DNA of 64,000 bases. It comes from Hemileia vastatrix (lineage: Eukaryota; Basidiomycota; Pucciniomycetes; Pucciniales; Zaghouaniaceae). Numbering within the stretch: the first letter of the stretch is position 1; each line of letters opens with the position of its first letter. Positions 24,556-35,552 of the stretch are shown here, piece by piece. The position numbers and the translations under genes were made by a program. The notes under the pieces are model-generated. The model was given only the letters and a program-made list of their open reading frames with translations. It was not told the origin of the DNA and did no database searches. The stretch covers positions 20,477,823 through 20,541,822 of the forward strand of contig JASXTE010000010.1 of assembly GCA_030280995.1 (NCBI GenBank), given 5' to 3'.

Positions 24556-25215
24556 AGGGCTATTACCCAAGTGCTGAAACCTCTCCCCAAGATGAGGAAA
24601 TCCCAGGTTGTAGTAGGTCAGCTCCCTTGGAGATACACCAAGTGGATTTTTAACTTTATCTTTTTAATGTTTCTCTTCTCTGAAATTATTCTTCAATTTC
24701 TATATCAAGTATCTCTTCTCTCTCAAAATTTTATATTTTTTTTAATTCAGGTTCAAAAAACAAGATTGGTTATATATCTTTAATGAAAGATATGCAGATA
24801 AGCTGTGGGGTGGTGATATTGGGTTCTAAATTAATTCCTCTTTATTGTGCACTGCTAGGTTTTCTTCTACACCTTTCAAAAACATTACCTTGGCCACGTC
24901 TGTGAGCATTGGAGAAACGCCCGGTTATTTTTGTAGGATAAAAGAAGTCTCAAGAAAATAAAATAAAAATTTCAAGATAACTGAAGAAAATCAAGAAAAA
25001 AATCTGAAGATAATCAAGAAAGAAGAAAGAATTATTTTTGTGAGGATAAGCAAGATCAATTTTTGGGCCTCCAGAATGAGGTTAAACTGCACAAGTTTTT
25101 GAAGAAAGAAGATCAGCAAGATCAATTTTTGACCTCCAACATGAGTATTAACTGCACAATTTTAGAAGATGTGATGCAGAAGATGAATCAATATTTGAAT
25201 ATTTAACAGATGGAA
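24556..25215 (+). repeat. Protease-pol spacer with duplicated block and hairpin motifs
   Basis: Duplicated blocks lie at about 24795-24930 and, overlapping the start of pol, 25226-25360. Both contain GTGCAC followed by a TTCTTCTACACCTTTC string and ACATTACCTTGGCCAC. Between them, near 25069 and 25133, are CCTC/GAGG hairpin motif copies (GGGCCTCCAGAATGAGG followed by TTAAACTGC). The same layout occurs in B. Confidence 0.6.
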
Positions 25216-27150
25216 GTGAGGATGAAGATGTGGAATTGCAGAAAAGTTTTGGAGTGGTGAGATTGGGGAATAAAAGTAAGTCCTTCCAATTGTGCACCGC
25301 TAGGGGTTCTTCTACACCTTTCAAAAACATTACCTTGGCCACACATGTGAGCAAAGGGGGAGCCCTTGGTTTTTTTTCCACGTCTGGTGGTGAAGAGTTT
25401 CTGAAGATCCCTCAAGTTGAAGGTGGAGCTGCAATGTATAAGATGGTAGCGCAGAAGATTAGGCCTGTCAATGAGTCTTTGCCTTTAGGTTTGAATCCTC
25501 CTTTGAAGAGACCTCCTTTGTCAAGAGATCTGTACTGTACTCCTCAGGTAAAGAATCCTCCTGATTTTTTTGAAACTGCTAGGGTGACTGTGGGAAGGTT
25601 GAAAGTTGTTAATTTTGGTCCTTATGGATTGTTTTCTGATGAAGAAAAGAATTTATTGTTGCACGTCATTTTGCTGAGGGAGAAAGCGTTGGAATTTGTT
25701 GAGGAGGAAAGAGGTGTGTTGAAACACTCTTATGTGGAACCTTTTTTGATTCCGTTTGTTTTTCATGAACCTTGGAAAATCAAACCTATTCCAATTCAAG
25801 CTGCTATTAGGGATTATTTTGTAGAGATTGTTAGGGAAAGGGTCAGGACTGGTTTATACAAACAATCAACATCTAGTTACTCAAGTCCAGTTTTTTGTGT
25901 AAAGAAGCATAATGGGAATCTGTGGGGGGTGCATGTTCTTAGGTTCTTGAATAGAGTCACTATCTAGAATGCAGGAATGCTGCCAAGTGCAGAGGATTTT
26001 GTGGAACTTTTTTCTGAAAGTGTGTGCTATGGTTTGGGAGATATGATGGGTGGTTATTATCAAAGGGACCTTCACCTTGATTTGCAGCCACTTAAAATGT
26101 TTGAGACTCCTCTGGGAATATTTCAGCTCACTAGTTTGCCTTAAGGAGCAACTAACTTAATAGTAGTATATCAAGCACAAATGGCTTGGATTTTCAAGGA
26201 TGAGGATCCTACTCATGCTGGTATTTTTATTGATGATGTTGGAATCAAAAGACCATTTCTGATTATAGGAATGCAGTGCTGAAGGAGAACCCAGGTATAA
26301 GGAGATATTTTTGGGAATATGAAATTACTCTAGAGAAAGTATTGTTTAGGATTGAAGAGGCTGGGTTGAACATTTTTGGGTCAAAGTTTTGTTGTTGTGT
26401 TTCTGCTCTGGTAATTTTGGGTCATGTGTTATGTATAGAGGGAAGGGTTACAGCAAAGAAGAAAGTAAATAAAATTCAGTCATGGCCAAGGCCTAAAAAT
26501 ACTACTGAAGTCAGGGAATTTCGGGGAGTTTGTTTGTACCTCTGAATTTTCATTAAAGATTTTTCCTTGTTGGCTTCACCTTTAAGTGAGCTGACCTGGA
26601 AAGACGCAGAGTGGGTAAGGAATGAAGAGTGTGAAGAGGCTTTTCAGAAGTTTTAAAAGGTGGTAGGTGAAGATATTATTCTTCACAAGTTGAATTATGG
26701 TGTAGGTTCTGGAAAGATTTATCTGAAAGTTGACTCAAGTTATATTGTGGCTTGTGCTGTGTTGTCTCAGGAAGATAAAACTGGGAGGGTCAGGCCAGTA
26801 AGGTATGAGTCCATGGTATTTAATGAGGTTAAATCTAAATATTCTCAACCTAAGTTGGAATTGTGTGGTGTAGCAAAAATTTTGAAGAAGCTGCAAACTG
26901 TTTTGAGTGGGCAGAATATTGAGCTGCAGGTTGATTCAAAATCTCTGGTTAAAATGATCATTACACCTAGTCTTCCAAATGCTCCAATGACTAGGTGGGT
27001 GGCATTCATTCAGAATTTCTCTTTTGACCTGGTACAGAAACCAGGAAAAACCTTTACAATGCCAGATGAATTATCAAGGAGACCACCTATTGATAAAGAT
27101 TCAAAATCTGAAAGATTTGATGAAGATGTTCCAGTGGTTAGAGCCAGCAC
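25216..27150 (+). pseudogene. Element E reverse transcriptase and RNase H
   Basis: The pol text starts about 25430 (RPVNESLPLGLNPPLKRP). RT motifs include SSYSSPVFCVKK and the catalytic GIFIDDVGIK near 26221-26245, so the family has FxDD in place of YxDD. RNase H pieces at 26660-27110 include IYLKVDSS and ELCGVAKILKKL. Stops occur at about 25965, 26142, 26543 and 26655. Compared with C the order is the same; the copy is inactive. Confidence 0.8.
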
Positions 27151-28790
27151 AAATTGTGCTGAAGATTGTTCTCTCCTCCCCCAAGAGGCTAAACTGGATG
27201 ATTTTTCTCTCCTTCCCCATGAGGCTAAATTGGATGATTGTTCTCTCCTCCACCAAATGGTTAAACTAGCTGGTTGTGATCTTGATTCTTGTGATCAGGA
27301 TTTTTTTTTGATGAAGATGGGGCTGTTTTTTGCAATGGCTCAAAATTGAAGAATGGTGTTTTTGTTGGTGAACTGGATTCTCTTAAGATTTAGTGGAAGA
27401 AAAATGAGGTACCAAAAATTAGGGATTGGTGTCCTGAGTGTGCTGGATGTATTCCACATGTGTACGCTGGTGATTTTGATGATAGGGTTGTACCCTTGGA
27501 TGTTGTTTTGTTGGATTTTGAAGATGAGACCTGGGGGCAGACTGGTTTTTATTTTATTATGGTTGAATATCTGTTAGCCTTGGAGAGGCTAGATATTTGT
27601 GATGATAATACTTTGGTGGCAACATGAAGAAGAGTCCTGGCTCATATGTGACATGAAGGAGGTTGATGAGGAGGAGAGATCCAAATCCTCAAGTGGTTGT
27701 GACTCAGAAGAAGGGTCAAGAATTTGTGTTGAAGTCTTTGCATGAAGACCTTGGTCATAGAGGCTTTGGGGAGACTTATAGAAGAGTAGCTGATAGATTT
27801 TTGGTGGCCTGGGATGAAGTTGGCTGTACAGGGTTGGGTTCAATCTTGTGAAGAGTGTAAAAGAAGAGTTCACTTGAAACCTAAAGAGGCTGGCTGTGCT
27901 ACTGGTGAGTCAACTGTGTTTTGAAAAGTCAGTTTGGATGCTGTCCATATCAAAGAGGGCAGGTATAAATACTTTATTGTTGCCAGGGATGATTTGTCTG
28001 GTTGGGTTGAGGCAGTGCCTCTAGTTAATTTGACTGCTAAAAATGTGGAAGAATTTTTGGAGAAGGAATGGGTGTTTAAGTATGGGTTGATGAAGTTGGT
28101 GACTGTTGATGGTGGGACAGAGTTTGGAGCTGAATTCAAAGAAGCTGTGGCAAGTATTGGCTCTAAAGTCAGAGTGTATACACCCTATTATCCTGAAGCT
28201 GAAGGCAAGGTTGAAAGAAGCCATCAAGTTATCAAGAATGCTTTGGTAAAGATTTGTGGGGATAGTGCTGAAAAATGGAGGCATTATTTAACCTTGATGT
28301 TATTTGATGATAGGGTCACTGTGAAAAGGACAACTGGCTATTCCCCTTATGAATCAATGTTTGGGCATAAAGCTGTTCTAACAGTAGATCTGAAAGCTGT
28401 CTCTTATCTTGTTATTGATTGGGACGATGTGTGCTCAACAGATGATTTTCTCTTTTCCAGGATGCAACAGTTGGAATGTAGAGAGTAATGTCAAGAAAAG
28501 ACATACTCTAGAATGATGAAGATAAGAAATCAATCAGTCACATACCCTGACAAGAAGTTGCCACATAGACTTACAAATCCCTTGAAAACTGGTTGTTTGG
28601 TTTTGGTGTATAATAGAAGTTTGGAGAGTCAGTGGGGAAAAATGTTTTCTGACAGATGGAATTGACCTTACAGATTTAGATCTCAGGTGTCTGGAGTTTC
28701 TTATGTTTTGGAGGAGTTAGATGATGCAGTCTTAAAGAAGAGAATGTCTGCAGATCAGGTGAAGATATTTTATCCAAGAGGCACTAGAAG
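27150..28790 (+). pseudogene. Element E RNase H-integrase linker and integrase
   Basis: The linker (27165-27270) encodes three repeats (LLPQEAKLDD, LLPHEAKLDD, LLHQMVKLAG) whose DNA is the hairpin-plus-TAAACTGG motif. Integrase text spans 27663-28488, with HEDLGHRGFGETYRRVADRF, catalytic Asp near SVSLDAVHIKEG, VDGGTEFGAEF and EAEGKVERSHQVI. The C-terminal domain continues to about 28790. Stops near 27345, 27625, 27850 and 28487 inactivate it. Confidence 0.75.
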
Positions 28791-28840
28791 TGAAGAAGAT
28801 TTACTCTGCAATGAGGATAAGCTATGGAACATTCTTTAAT

Positions 28841-29410
28841 TTTGGATTTTTGGTGATGCCATGCATCTGCTTTGTTATAAAACTTTTTTTAGAAGGTACC
28901 CATGGGTGGGGCTTCTGGATTTGATCTTGGCAAGTGTAGGGGTAACTGATGGGCTGTCTGCTCTGTAGAGCAGCTACCTCAGATTGTCTGTTTCCAACCC
29001 CTTCTCTTAATTTGGTTGAACCCTATTATTGGTTTCTCTTCACAGTTTAGTCCTCTATGACTTAAAACTGGAAATTCTTTTGTTCTTTAATTGCTGGACT
29101 CTTCACGCTGTGGCATTCTAAATCTGGGTATGCCACTTAGGTGAAAATTTGATTGGAACTTGGTTAGAAGAAAGACATGGTGTTACCAGGTGTTAATTTG
29201 GTTGAAGGGAGTTAACTAAATCTTTTTTGGGTTGATTTTTGGTGTTTTGGAATGGTTATATGTGGTATTTCTTTTGTTATATGATGGTTTTATGGATTTG
29301 TATTTTTGGTGAATGAAGTGTGCTCTTGGAATGGCCACTTTTTTCTGGTGCGCTCCAGTGCACTCCGGTTTGCTCCGGTGCAAAAGTGAAGTGTACTGGA
29401 AAAATTCTGT
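28841..29410 (+). repeat. Family 2 3'-noncoding region, copy 1
   Basis: It contains the large hairpin block (28939-28980, arms GGGGTAACTG and CAGCTACCTC, partly decayed), then one GTCCTCTATGAC plus TTAAAACTGG motif near 29045-29070, and a stretch with CTCCAG/CTCCGG repeats around 29350-29385. No protein is supported. Confidence 0.65.
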
Positions 29411-29751
29411 CATTGTGTCAAAGTTTGGTCATGGTGACAAGATTAACTCACTGTGGCAAATTTAGCTCACTCTAGCCAAATTAGCTCATTATAGAAAAAT
29501 TAGCTCATTATGGCAAATATAGCTCATTGTGGCAAAATTTGCTCACAATGGGAAAGTTTGATCACCAGTGAAAAGTTTGGTCACTATAGAAAAATCTGAT
29601 CACCAGTGAAAAGTTTGGTCACTTCAGAAAAGTCTGGGCACTGTGGTAAAGTTTGTTCACTGTAGAAAAGTCTGCTCACCAGTGCAAAGTTTGGTCCTTG
29701 TAGAGAAGTCTGATAACCACTGCAAAGTCCGGCTATTGTGGCAAAATCTGG
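29411..29751 (+). repeat. Minisatellite of 19-bp units, about 18 copies
   Basis: Units have the form (G/C/A)TCACTGTGGAAAAGTTTG with variation, such as CTCATTATGGCAAATATAG and GTCACTATAGAAAAATCTG. The period of 19 bp holds without gaps across almost the whole array. It sits in the 3'-noncoding part of the E/X region. Confidence 0.85.
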
Positions 29752-29924
29752 TTAGAATTTATTATGCTTGTTAGATCAATAGTTTATTGTAGAGCCTATG
29801 CATGTAGGGTATTGTTGGAAAGGTCTGGAGTAGGAGAATCAGATAGAAGCAGAAATCTTAGTCTTCTAGATGTTTTTTGTCTTTTAGTTTCGATATTGAG
29901 AGTCTTTTTTGGATAATTAAGAAC

Positions 29925-30392
29925 CACTTTCATATTTTTAATTACTCAACAAAATTAAATAAAATTATAATACCCTTACAAAATTTATATTTTTCATAAC
30001 ACTGTTGAAATACAATACAAAAATTATATTTTCATCACATATAGGGTATCATTGGAAAGGTCACCATTGCAGGGACTTTTTTTTTTTTTTATTTTTAAAT
30101 CATTAAAATAAAATCTTTATAAAAATATATAAGTCTATCTTTTCAGATCTTTCACTGGTACACCTTAATTGTTGTCATCAGTATTTCTTTTCCAACAGCT
30201 TCTATTTCTAAATATCAATAAGCGTTCATAAAATCAGAGTTTCATCTATATTTTAAATCAATTCAAGTAGAATACTAAGTTTAGTTAGTTGAGCAACCCT
30301 TATTTTACTTGGAAGGACAGGGTTTTCTACGGTTTATCCAACTCCTTCGGATTCTGCTTACGGCAAGGTGACTGTAAGAGTCTACCTACAAC
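29925..30392 (+). repeat. Truncated C-type LTR (3' half)
   Basis: This segment follows the C LTR from ATTACTCAAC through TCTTTCACTGGTACACC, GGAAGGACAGGG and GGCAAGGTGACTGTAAGAG. Similarity to the 5' half of that LTR is lost before about 29925. The next bases (ACAACGCG, then the 3'-noncoding block) are not a primer site, so an internal deletion or recombination is likely. Confidence 0.75.
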
Positions 30393-31290
30393 GCGTATTG
30401 GTTTTGGTTTATGGTGTTGGATGTTGTGTTTTTGTTAGAAGGTATCCAGGGGGGTTTCTAGATTTCATTTTGGAAAGTAAGGGGGTAACTGATGAGCTGG
30501 CTGCTCTGTAGAACAGTTACCCCATAATGTCTGCTTCAAGTTTTTGTTTGTCCTAGTTGAATCCTAGTTCTGGTTTTTGTTATTTAGGTTTCAAGTCCAC
30601 TATGACTTTAAACTGGCTTACTGGATTGGGACTGGCTCCTTTGGTCTATTTGTATTGGTGGTGGATCACTGGTGGTCTTCCATAATTTTTAATTATTGGA
30701 GGGAGCCCACCCAGTGATAATTTCTATTGAGCCAGACTTTTTCTTTTTCTTTTCTTTAATTTTTGTGTTTATGATTGTGTTAGATAGTAGTTTTAGATAA
30801 TTTTATTTCTTCTCTTTTTTTCTTTTAATTTTTTATGGAAGTTATTAGGATGTAAAAGCAGAAAAATCACAAATTATATTATATGGTGTCACCACATTAG
30901 GGTCACCTGGATGTGGGCAAGCATTGATAGGGAAAGGCTCATCAATTGGCCAGGCAATGCTATTTTCTTTTTTATCTCTATCTCATTTTTTATTATCTTC
31001 TTTGATTTCTATTTATTTCATCTTTTCCTTATTGATATTATTTTTCTTAATTTATTTTTTATCTCAATTCATTTAAAAATTATTTAAAAGTGTATCCACA
31101 TCATGGTTCACTAAGATGTGGGTAAGGTATCAGGGGATCAACACATCAATTGGCTGGGGGATACCATTTGTAACTATTATCTATCTCATCTTATTATAAT
31201 TATTCATTACATTTTAATTTTTCAGCTATCATATTTTTTGGGTAATTTTGTTAATTATTTTTCAAGTTCTTTTTAGTATGTTAGTAGTTT
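30393..31290 (+). repeat. Family 2 3'-noncoding region, copy 2, with three hairpin blocks
   Basis: Copies of blocks in C 55600-56120: the large hairpin with perfect 10-bp arms GGGGTAACTG (30482-30491) and CAGTTACCCC (30514-30523); a GTCCACTATGAC plus TTTAAACTGG motif near 30596; the ATCACTGGTGG / CCACCCAGTGAT hairpin at about 30664-30720; and two CCACAT(C) / GATGTGG hairpins near 30890 and 31090, each followed by a CATCAATTGGC string. No ORF. Confidence 0.75.
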
Positions 31291-31293
31291 AAA

Positions 31294-32625
31294 TGAAACA
31301 AAAATAAAAATAAAAATAAATATAAATATAAATATAAAAATAAAAATAAAAATAAAAATAAAAATAAAAATAAAAATAAAAATAAAAATAAAAATAAAAA
31401 TAAAAATAAAAATAAAAATAAAAATAAAAATAAAAATAAAAATAAAAATAAAAATAAAAATAAAAATAAAAATAAAAATAAAAATAAAAATAAAAATAAA
31501 AATAAAAATAAAAATAAAAATAAAAATAAAAATAAAAATAAAAATAAAAATAAAAATAAAAATAAAAATAAAAATAAAAATAAAAATAAAAATAAAAATA
31601 AAAATAAAAATAAAAATAAAAATAAAAATAAAAATAAAAATAAAAATAAAAATAAAAATAAAAATAAAAATAAAAATAAAAATAAAAATAAAAATAAAAA
31701 TAAAAATAAAAATAAAAATAAAAATAAAAATAAAAATAAAAATAAAAATAAAAATAAAAATAAAAATAAAAATAAAAATAAAAATAAAAATAAAAATAAA
31801 AATAAAAATAAAAATAAAAATAAAAATAAAAATAAAAATAAAAATAAAAATAAAAATAAAAATAAAAATAAAAATAAAAATAAAAATAAAAATAAAAATA
31901 AAAATAAAAATAAAAATAAAAATAAAAATAAAAATAAAAATAAAAATAAAAATAAAAATAAAAATAAAAATAAAAATAAAAATAAAAATAAAAATAAAAA
32001 TAAAAATAAAAATAAAAATAAAAATAAAAATAAAAATAAAAATAAAAATAAAAATAAAAATAAAAATAAAAATAAAAATAAAAATAAAAATAAAAATAAA
32101 AATAAAAATAAAAATAAAAATAAAAATAAAAATAAAAATAAAAATAAAAATAAAAATAAAAATAAAAATAAAAATAAAAATAAAAATAAAAATAAAAATA
32201 AAAATAAAAATAAAAATAAAAATAAAAATAAAAATAAAAATAAAAATAAAAATAAAAATAAAAATAAAAATAAAAATAAAAATAAAAATAAAAATAAAAA
32301 TAAAAATAAAAATAAAAATAAAAATAAAAATAAAAATAAAAATAAAAATAAAAATAAAAATAAAAATAAAAATAAAAATAAAAATAAAAATAAAAATAAA
32401 AATAAAAATAAAAATAAAAATAAAAATAAAAATAAAAATAAAAATAAAAATAAAAATAAAAATAAAAATAAAAATAAAAATAAAAATAAATAAAAATATA
32501 AAAATAAAAATAATAATATAAATATAAATATAAATATAAAAAAAACTAAAAAAATAAAAATAAAAATAAAGTTAAAAATAAATAAAAAATTAATAAAAAT
32601 TAAAAATAAAAATAAAAGAAATTAT
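31294..32625 (+). repeat. Hexanucleotide microsatellite (AAAAAT)n
   Basis: From about 31336 to 32490 the unit AAAAAT repeats without interruption, roughly 190 times, with decayed edges on both sides (AAATAT, AATAAT variants). A shorter A/T-only tract occupies the equivalent place in C (56220-56395). Assemblies often misjudge such lengths, so the copy number is a property of this assembly. Confidence 0.97.
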
Positions 32626-32730
32626 ATATATATATCTGTTAATTAATATTTTTCTCTCTATTTAGTGAATTTCTAATTTCCTTTTTTATTTTAATTTCTG
32701 GAAGAAGAAGCCTCCAGTGGTTGGTCCAAA

Positions 32731-34200
32731 TTATGGTGGTTTTTTTTTGTTAGAATCTAAGGAAGAACTGAGTTCTTTGTGGTGTAGGCGGCTGGAAAGA
32801 GTATATGGGTTGTAATGGTCAGAAACCAGATTAGAAGGGAGTTTGTGGGAAGAAGTGGAAGATGCGCAAATAGAGTGTTGGAAGGTGTGTTTGATTATTC
32901 TAGACATCTTCCAGTGGTCATCAAGGAGCTGTTTCCTCATATTCTTTTTAAATTCATTCAATGGACCATGAAAAGCAAATGCCTTTAGCATGTTAGAACA
33001 CATCATGCTTAGATTTTGTTTCATGTAGGTTTAATCCAGCATTAAGGTAGTCTCTAGAGGTAAGCCAATACCAATTGCAGTTTTAGGAGGCGGGTTTCCA
33101 ACTATAAAGAAGAATTGGATCAGTAATTGTTCTCTGTTAAACAAATTAGAATTATTAATTTGGTACTTACAGATTGGGAGCTCATCAAATTTTTATGCAG
33201 CTGGGATTTGAGCTGTTGAAGAGTTCTGAATGCATCTTGTAGGAGGATCAACCAGATGGAGGTATGGATTCTCATGATTATTCTCTAAATGTTGTTGGGG
33301 AGATGGACTAGAAGAGGTACATTCCTGTGGCCTGGTTGGAGCAGCAGGGCTGCTGTTTTTGTTGTTGATATTATTGCTTGGCCCAGTTGGGTTGGACACT
33401 GGTGGTGGAATACCAGGGTTTTTGTAGGATAGACCAGGAGAAGGTGACCTGAAAGCTGATTGGGATCATCTGGATTAAGATCTGGAAGAAATGGAACTGT
33501 CAGAAGAGTAATTGGCTGTTAGAGGAGAGGTCTAGTTAACTCTTCTTGATTGAGAGGGGGAATTTTGTTTGGGTGCTCTGGTGCCTTCTTGAGGTCCTCT
33601 GTCAGGTCTTCTAGAAGGTTTAGAGTATTTGGTAGTTTTTGTTGAAGAAATTGTTGTGCGCATTGCTCTGGGGGAACTATGAGGTGGTTGTGTGGAGTTG
33701 TTGTTGTTTACTGGTGGATTTTGGCTGTTTTCTGGTTGAATTTTGTGGTTTTGAGCCTGATTTCTGCTTCCTATCAAGGCAGGAGGGCCACCTGGTTGCT
33801 GTCTAGCAGCCTGGGAGTGGATTTTAAAAATTTTTTAGCTGTATTTGCTGAGATAAAGCAGGTCTTTTGGAGAGAGTTCTGGGAATGAAGCGGTGTGATA
33901 TTCTGGATGGAGCTGAAGATAGAGAAGAGGAAGCAGGACCTAGTTCTGGGGATTTGGTAGGAGATCTAGAGGTGTATTTGTGTGAAGGTAAAGGTGGTGA
34001 TATAGGATAATTTGGGTATCTGTCACATTTTTTCTTTTTGAAGTTGCAAGAATCACAGGCCCTGTTGTAGAGATTGGCTTCAGGAGTTGGAAGAGTGAAG
34101 GTACAAGGTTTGCACATGTGGATACACTTTTTGCAAGCATAGTCCTTGGGAGAAGTGAAACAGTAAGGTCTGATGGGTCATAATATGGGGATCTGTCCAT
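32731..34200 (-). pseudogene. Antisense zinc-cluster gene remnant, copy X1
   Basis: On the minus strand a Zn2Cys6-like segment at about 34145-34045 reads CKKCIHMCKPC, then 15 residues, then CDSCNFKKKKC (C-x2-C-x6-C twice). Ser/Pro/Asn-rich text follows (33777-33193). Near 33170 a donor GTAAGTACC and acceptor-like TTTAACAG define an intron at the same place and phase as in the C copy. Text downstream (33024-32731) is hydrophilic. Frame changes, a TAA just before the donor and a missing start ATG mark it as decayed. It lies antisense to family 2 transcription, as in C. Confidence 0.6.
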
Positions 34201-34349
34201 TATCTGTGATGGGATAAGAATGAAGAGAAAAGAGATAAAAGAAAAATTTTTATGAGTGATGTGTAGATGATGAAGAGAAATTGGAAGTTTAGTAGGGTGG
34301 TTGTGGAGTGTTTTGCATGAAATTGGCTCTGTATTTTTTATGCAAAGTG

Positions 34350-35045
34350 TGGATAAGTCCCTCAAGACTTTAAAATGATCACTGTGGTCAGTCCATCAAG
34401 ACTTTAAACTGAAAAATGGTATAGTCCCCCAAGACTATAAACTGAGGATGGTTTGATGGCTGAGTCCTTCAGCACTATAAACTGATAATGTGATGTTGAT
34501 GTGATTCTGGAAGAAGGCATCCAAAGGAGGAGTCTCTGAATTTAGTTAATGCAAGTGTGGTTGAAACTGATGAGCTGGCTTCTCTGTAGAGCAGCTACCC
34601 CAGAATGTTAGTTTTTTCTCTTTGGTCTTTAATGGTTTGATCTCTGGTTCTGTTTTTATGATTTAGGTTTTGAGTCTCCCAAGACTATAAACTGAGGATG
34701 ATTTGATGGTTAAGTCCTTCAGGAATATAAACTGATAATGTGATTTTGATGTGATTCAGGCAGAGGGAATCCCAAGGAGGAGTCTCTGAATTTAGTTAAG
34801 GCAAGTGTGGGGGTAACTGATGAGCTGGCTGCTCTGTAGAACAGTTACCCCAGAATATTAGTTTATTCACTTTGGTCTTTAATGGTTTGATCTCTGGCTC
34901 TGTTTTTATGTTTAAGGTTTTGAGTCCCCAAAAAATATAAACTGAGGGTTTTTGAGTCCCCCAAGACTATAAAATGAGGGCTGTTAGTCCCCCAAGAATT
35001 AAAACTGTGGATGAGTCCCCCAAGGCTTTAAACTGAGGAATTGTT
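34350..35045 (+). repeat. Cluster of hairpin-TAAACTG motifs with two large hairpins
   Basis: About ten copies of a GTC-(C/T)-rich loop-GAC hairpin followed by TATAAACTG or TTTAAACTG lie between 34356 and 35035. Interleaved are two large hairpin blocks: one decayed at about 34559-34602, one perfect (GGGGTAACTG 34810-34819, CAGTTACCCC 34842-34851). The block from the motif through TCTCTGAATTTAGTTAA to the hairpin is itself duplicated, at about 34490 and 34740. Confidence 0.75.
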
Positions 35046-35083
35046 TATTATTTTATTTCTATGTCAAGAATTTCAGGCAAGAA

Positions 35084-35552
35084 TCAATTACAGAAGAGAA
35101 TCAAGAAATGAAACAAAGTGTTCAGAATTAGTCTTGAACTGGTGGATGAGGTGTCTTCTTTTCTAAATTTCCTGTGGATCTTTGGCAGGAGTGGATTGGA
35201 AGTAGTTTGGAATGAGATGTTTTTGTTGAGAACAGTGTTGTTAGAATTTGTCCTTGATGGTGGGCAATTGATTGGGTGGTGGTGTTTCAATGGTTCCCAC
35301 ATTGTCATCATCACTGTCTGGATGGGAATGAACTGGAAATTCATCAGTTTAAATTTAAGTATGGAGAAGCATTGGTTTTACCATAAGAAGGAACATGTAT
35401 GGTGGTGCTAGTGGTTTTAGTGGTGTTGGAACTCTTTTTGGGAGGGTGTAACTTGTTGATTATCTATGTATCAAGATGGAAGGCCTAGATCTTTTGGTTT
35501 CACTGAAATATGGACCAGGTTGAGGGGGAGGTGAATCTGTACAGATGATAAT
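35084..35552 (-). pseudogene. Antisense zinc-cluster gene remnant, copy X2, downstream part
   Basis: The minus-strand text GPYFSETKRSRPSILIHR near 35515-35455 aligns with LGPAALPDPSTSKKRSKIP of the C copy, and a longer frame follows at 35344-35084. The upstream part with the cysteines is at 44967-45079, on the other side of inserted element F; removing F and one ATAAT copy makes the two parts adjacent. Stops and frame changes show decay. Confidence 0.55.

Larger units (their letters stand above)
20962..28840 (+). mobile_element. Element E: degraded family 2 Ty3/gypsy retrotransposon
   Basis: Order on the plus strand: LTR, primer site, gag, knuckle, protease, spacer, RT, RNase H, integrase and a 3' tail. 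It is collinear with B where both exist and with C from pol onward. Numerous stops and small indels mark it as old. No E-type 3' LTR was found: downstream is 3'-noncoding sequence of the same family, then a C-type LTR fragment at about 29925-30392. The 3' end is therefore approximate and the copy has been rearranged. Confidence 0.85.

Noticed and set aside
30490..30523. CTGATGAG in the large hairpin, resembling the hammerhead ribozyme core
   Set aside because: The CTG belongs to the outer stem, there is no properly placed GAAA after a stem II, and no NUH cleavage site is positioned by flanking helices. Kept as an RNA hairpin only.
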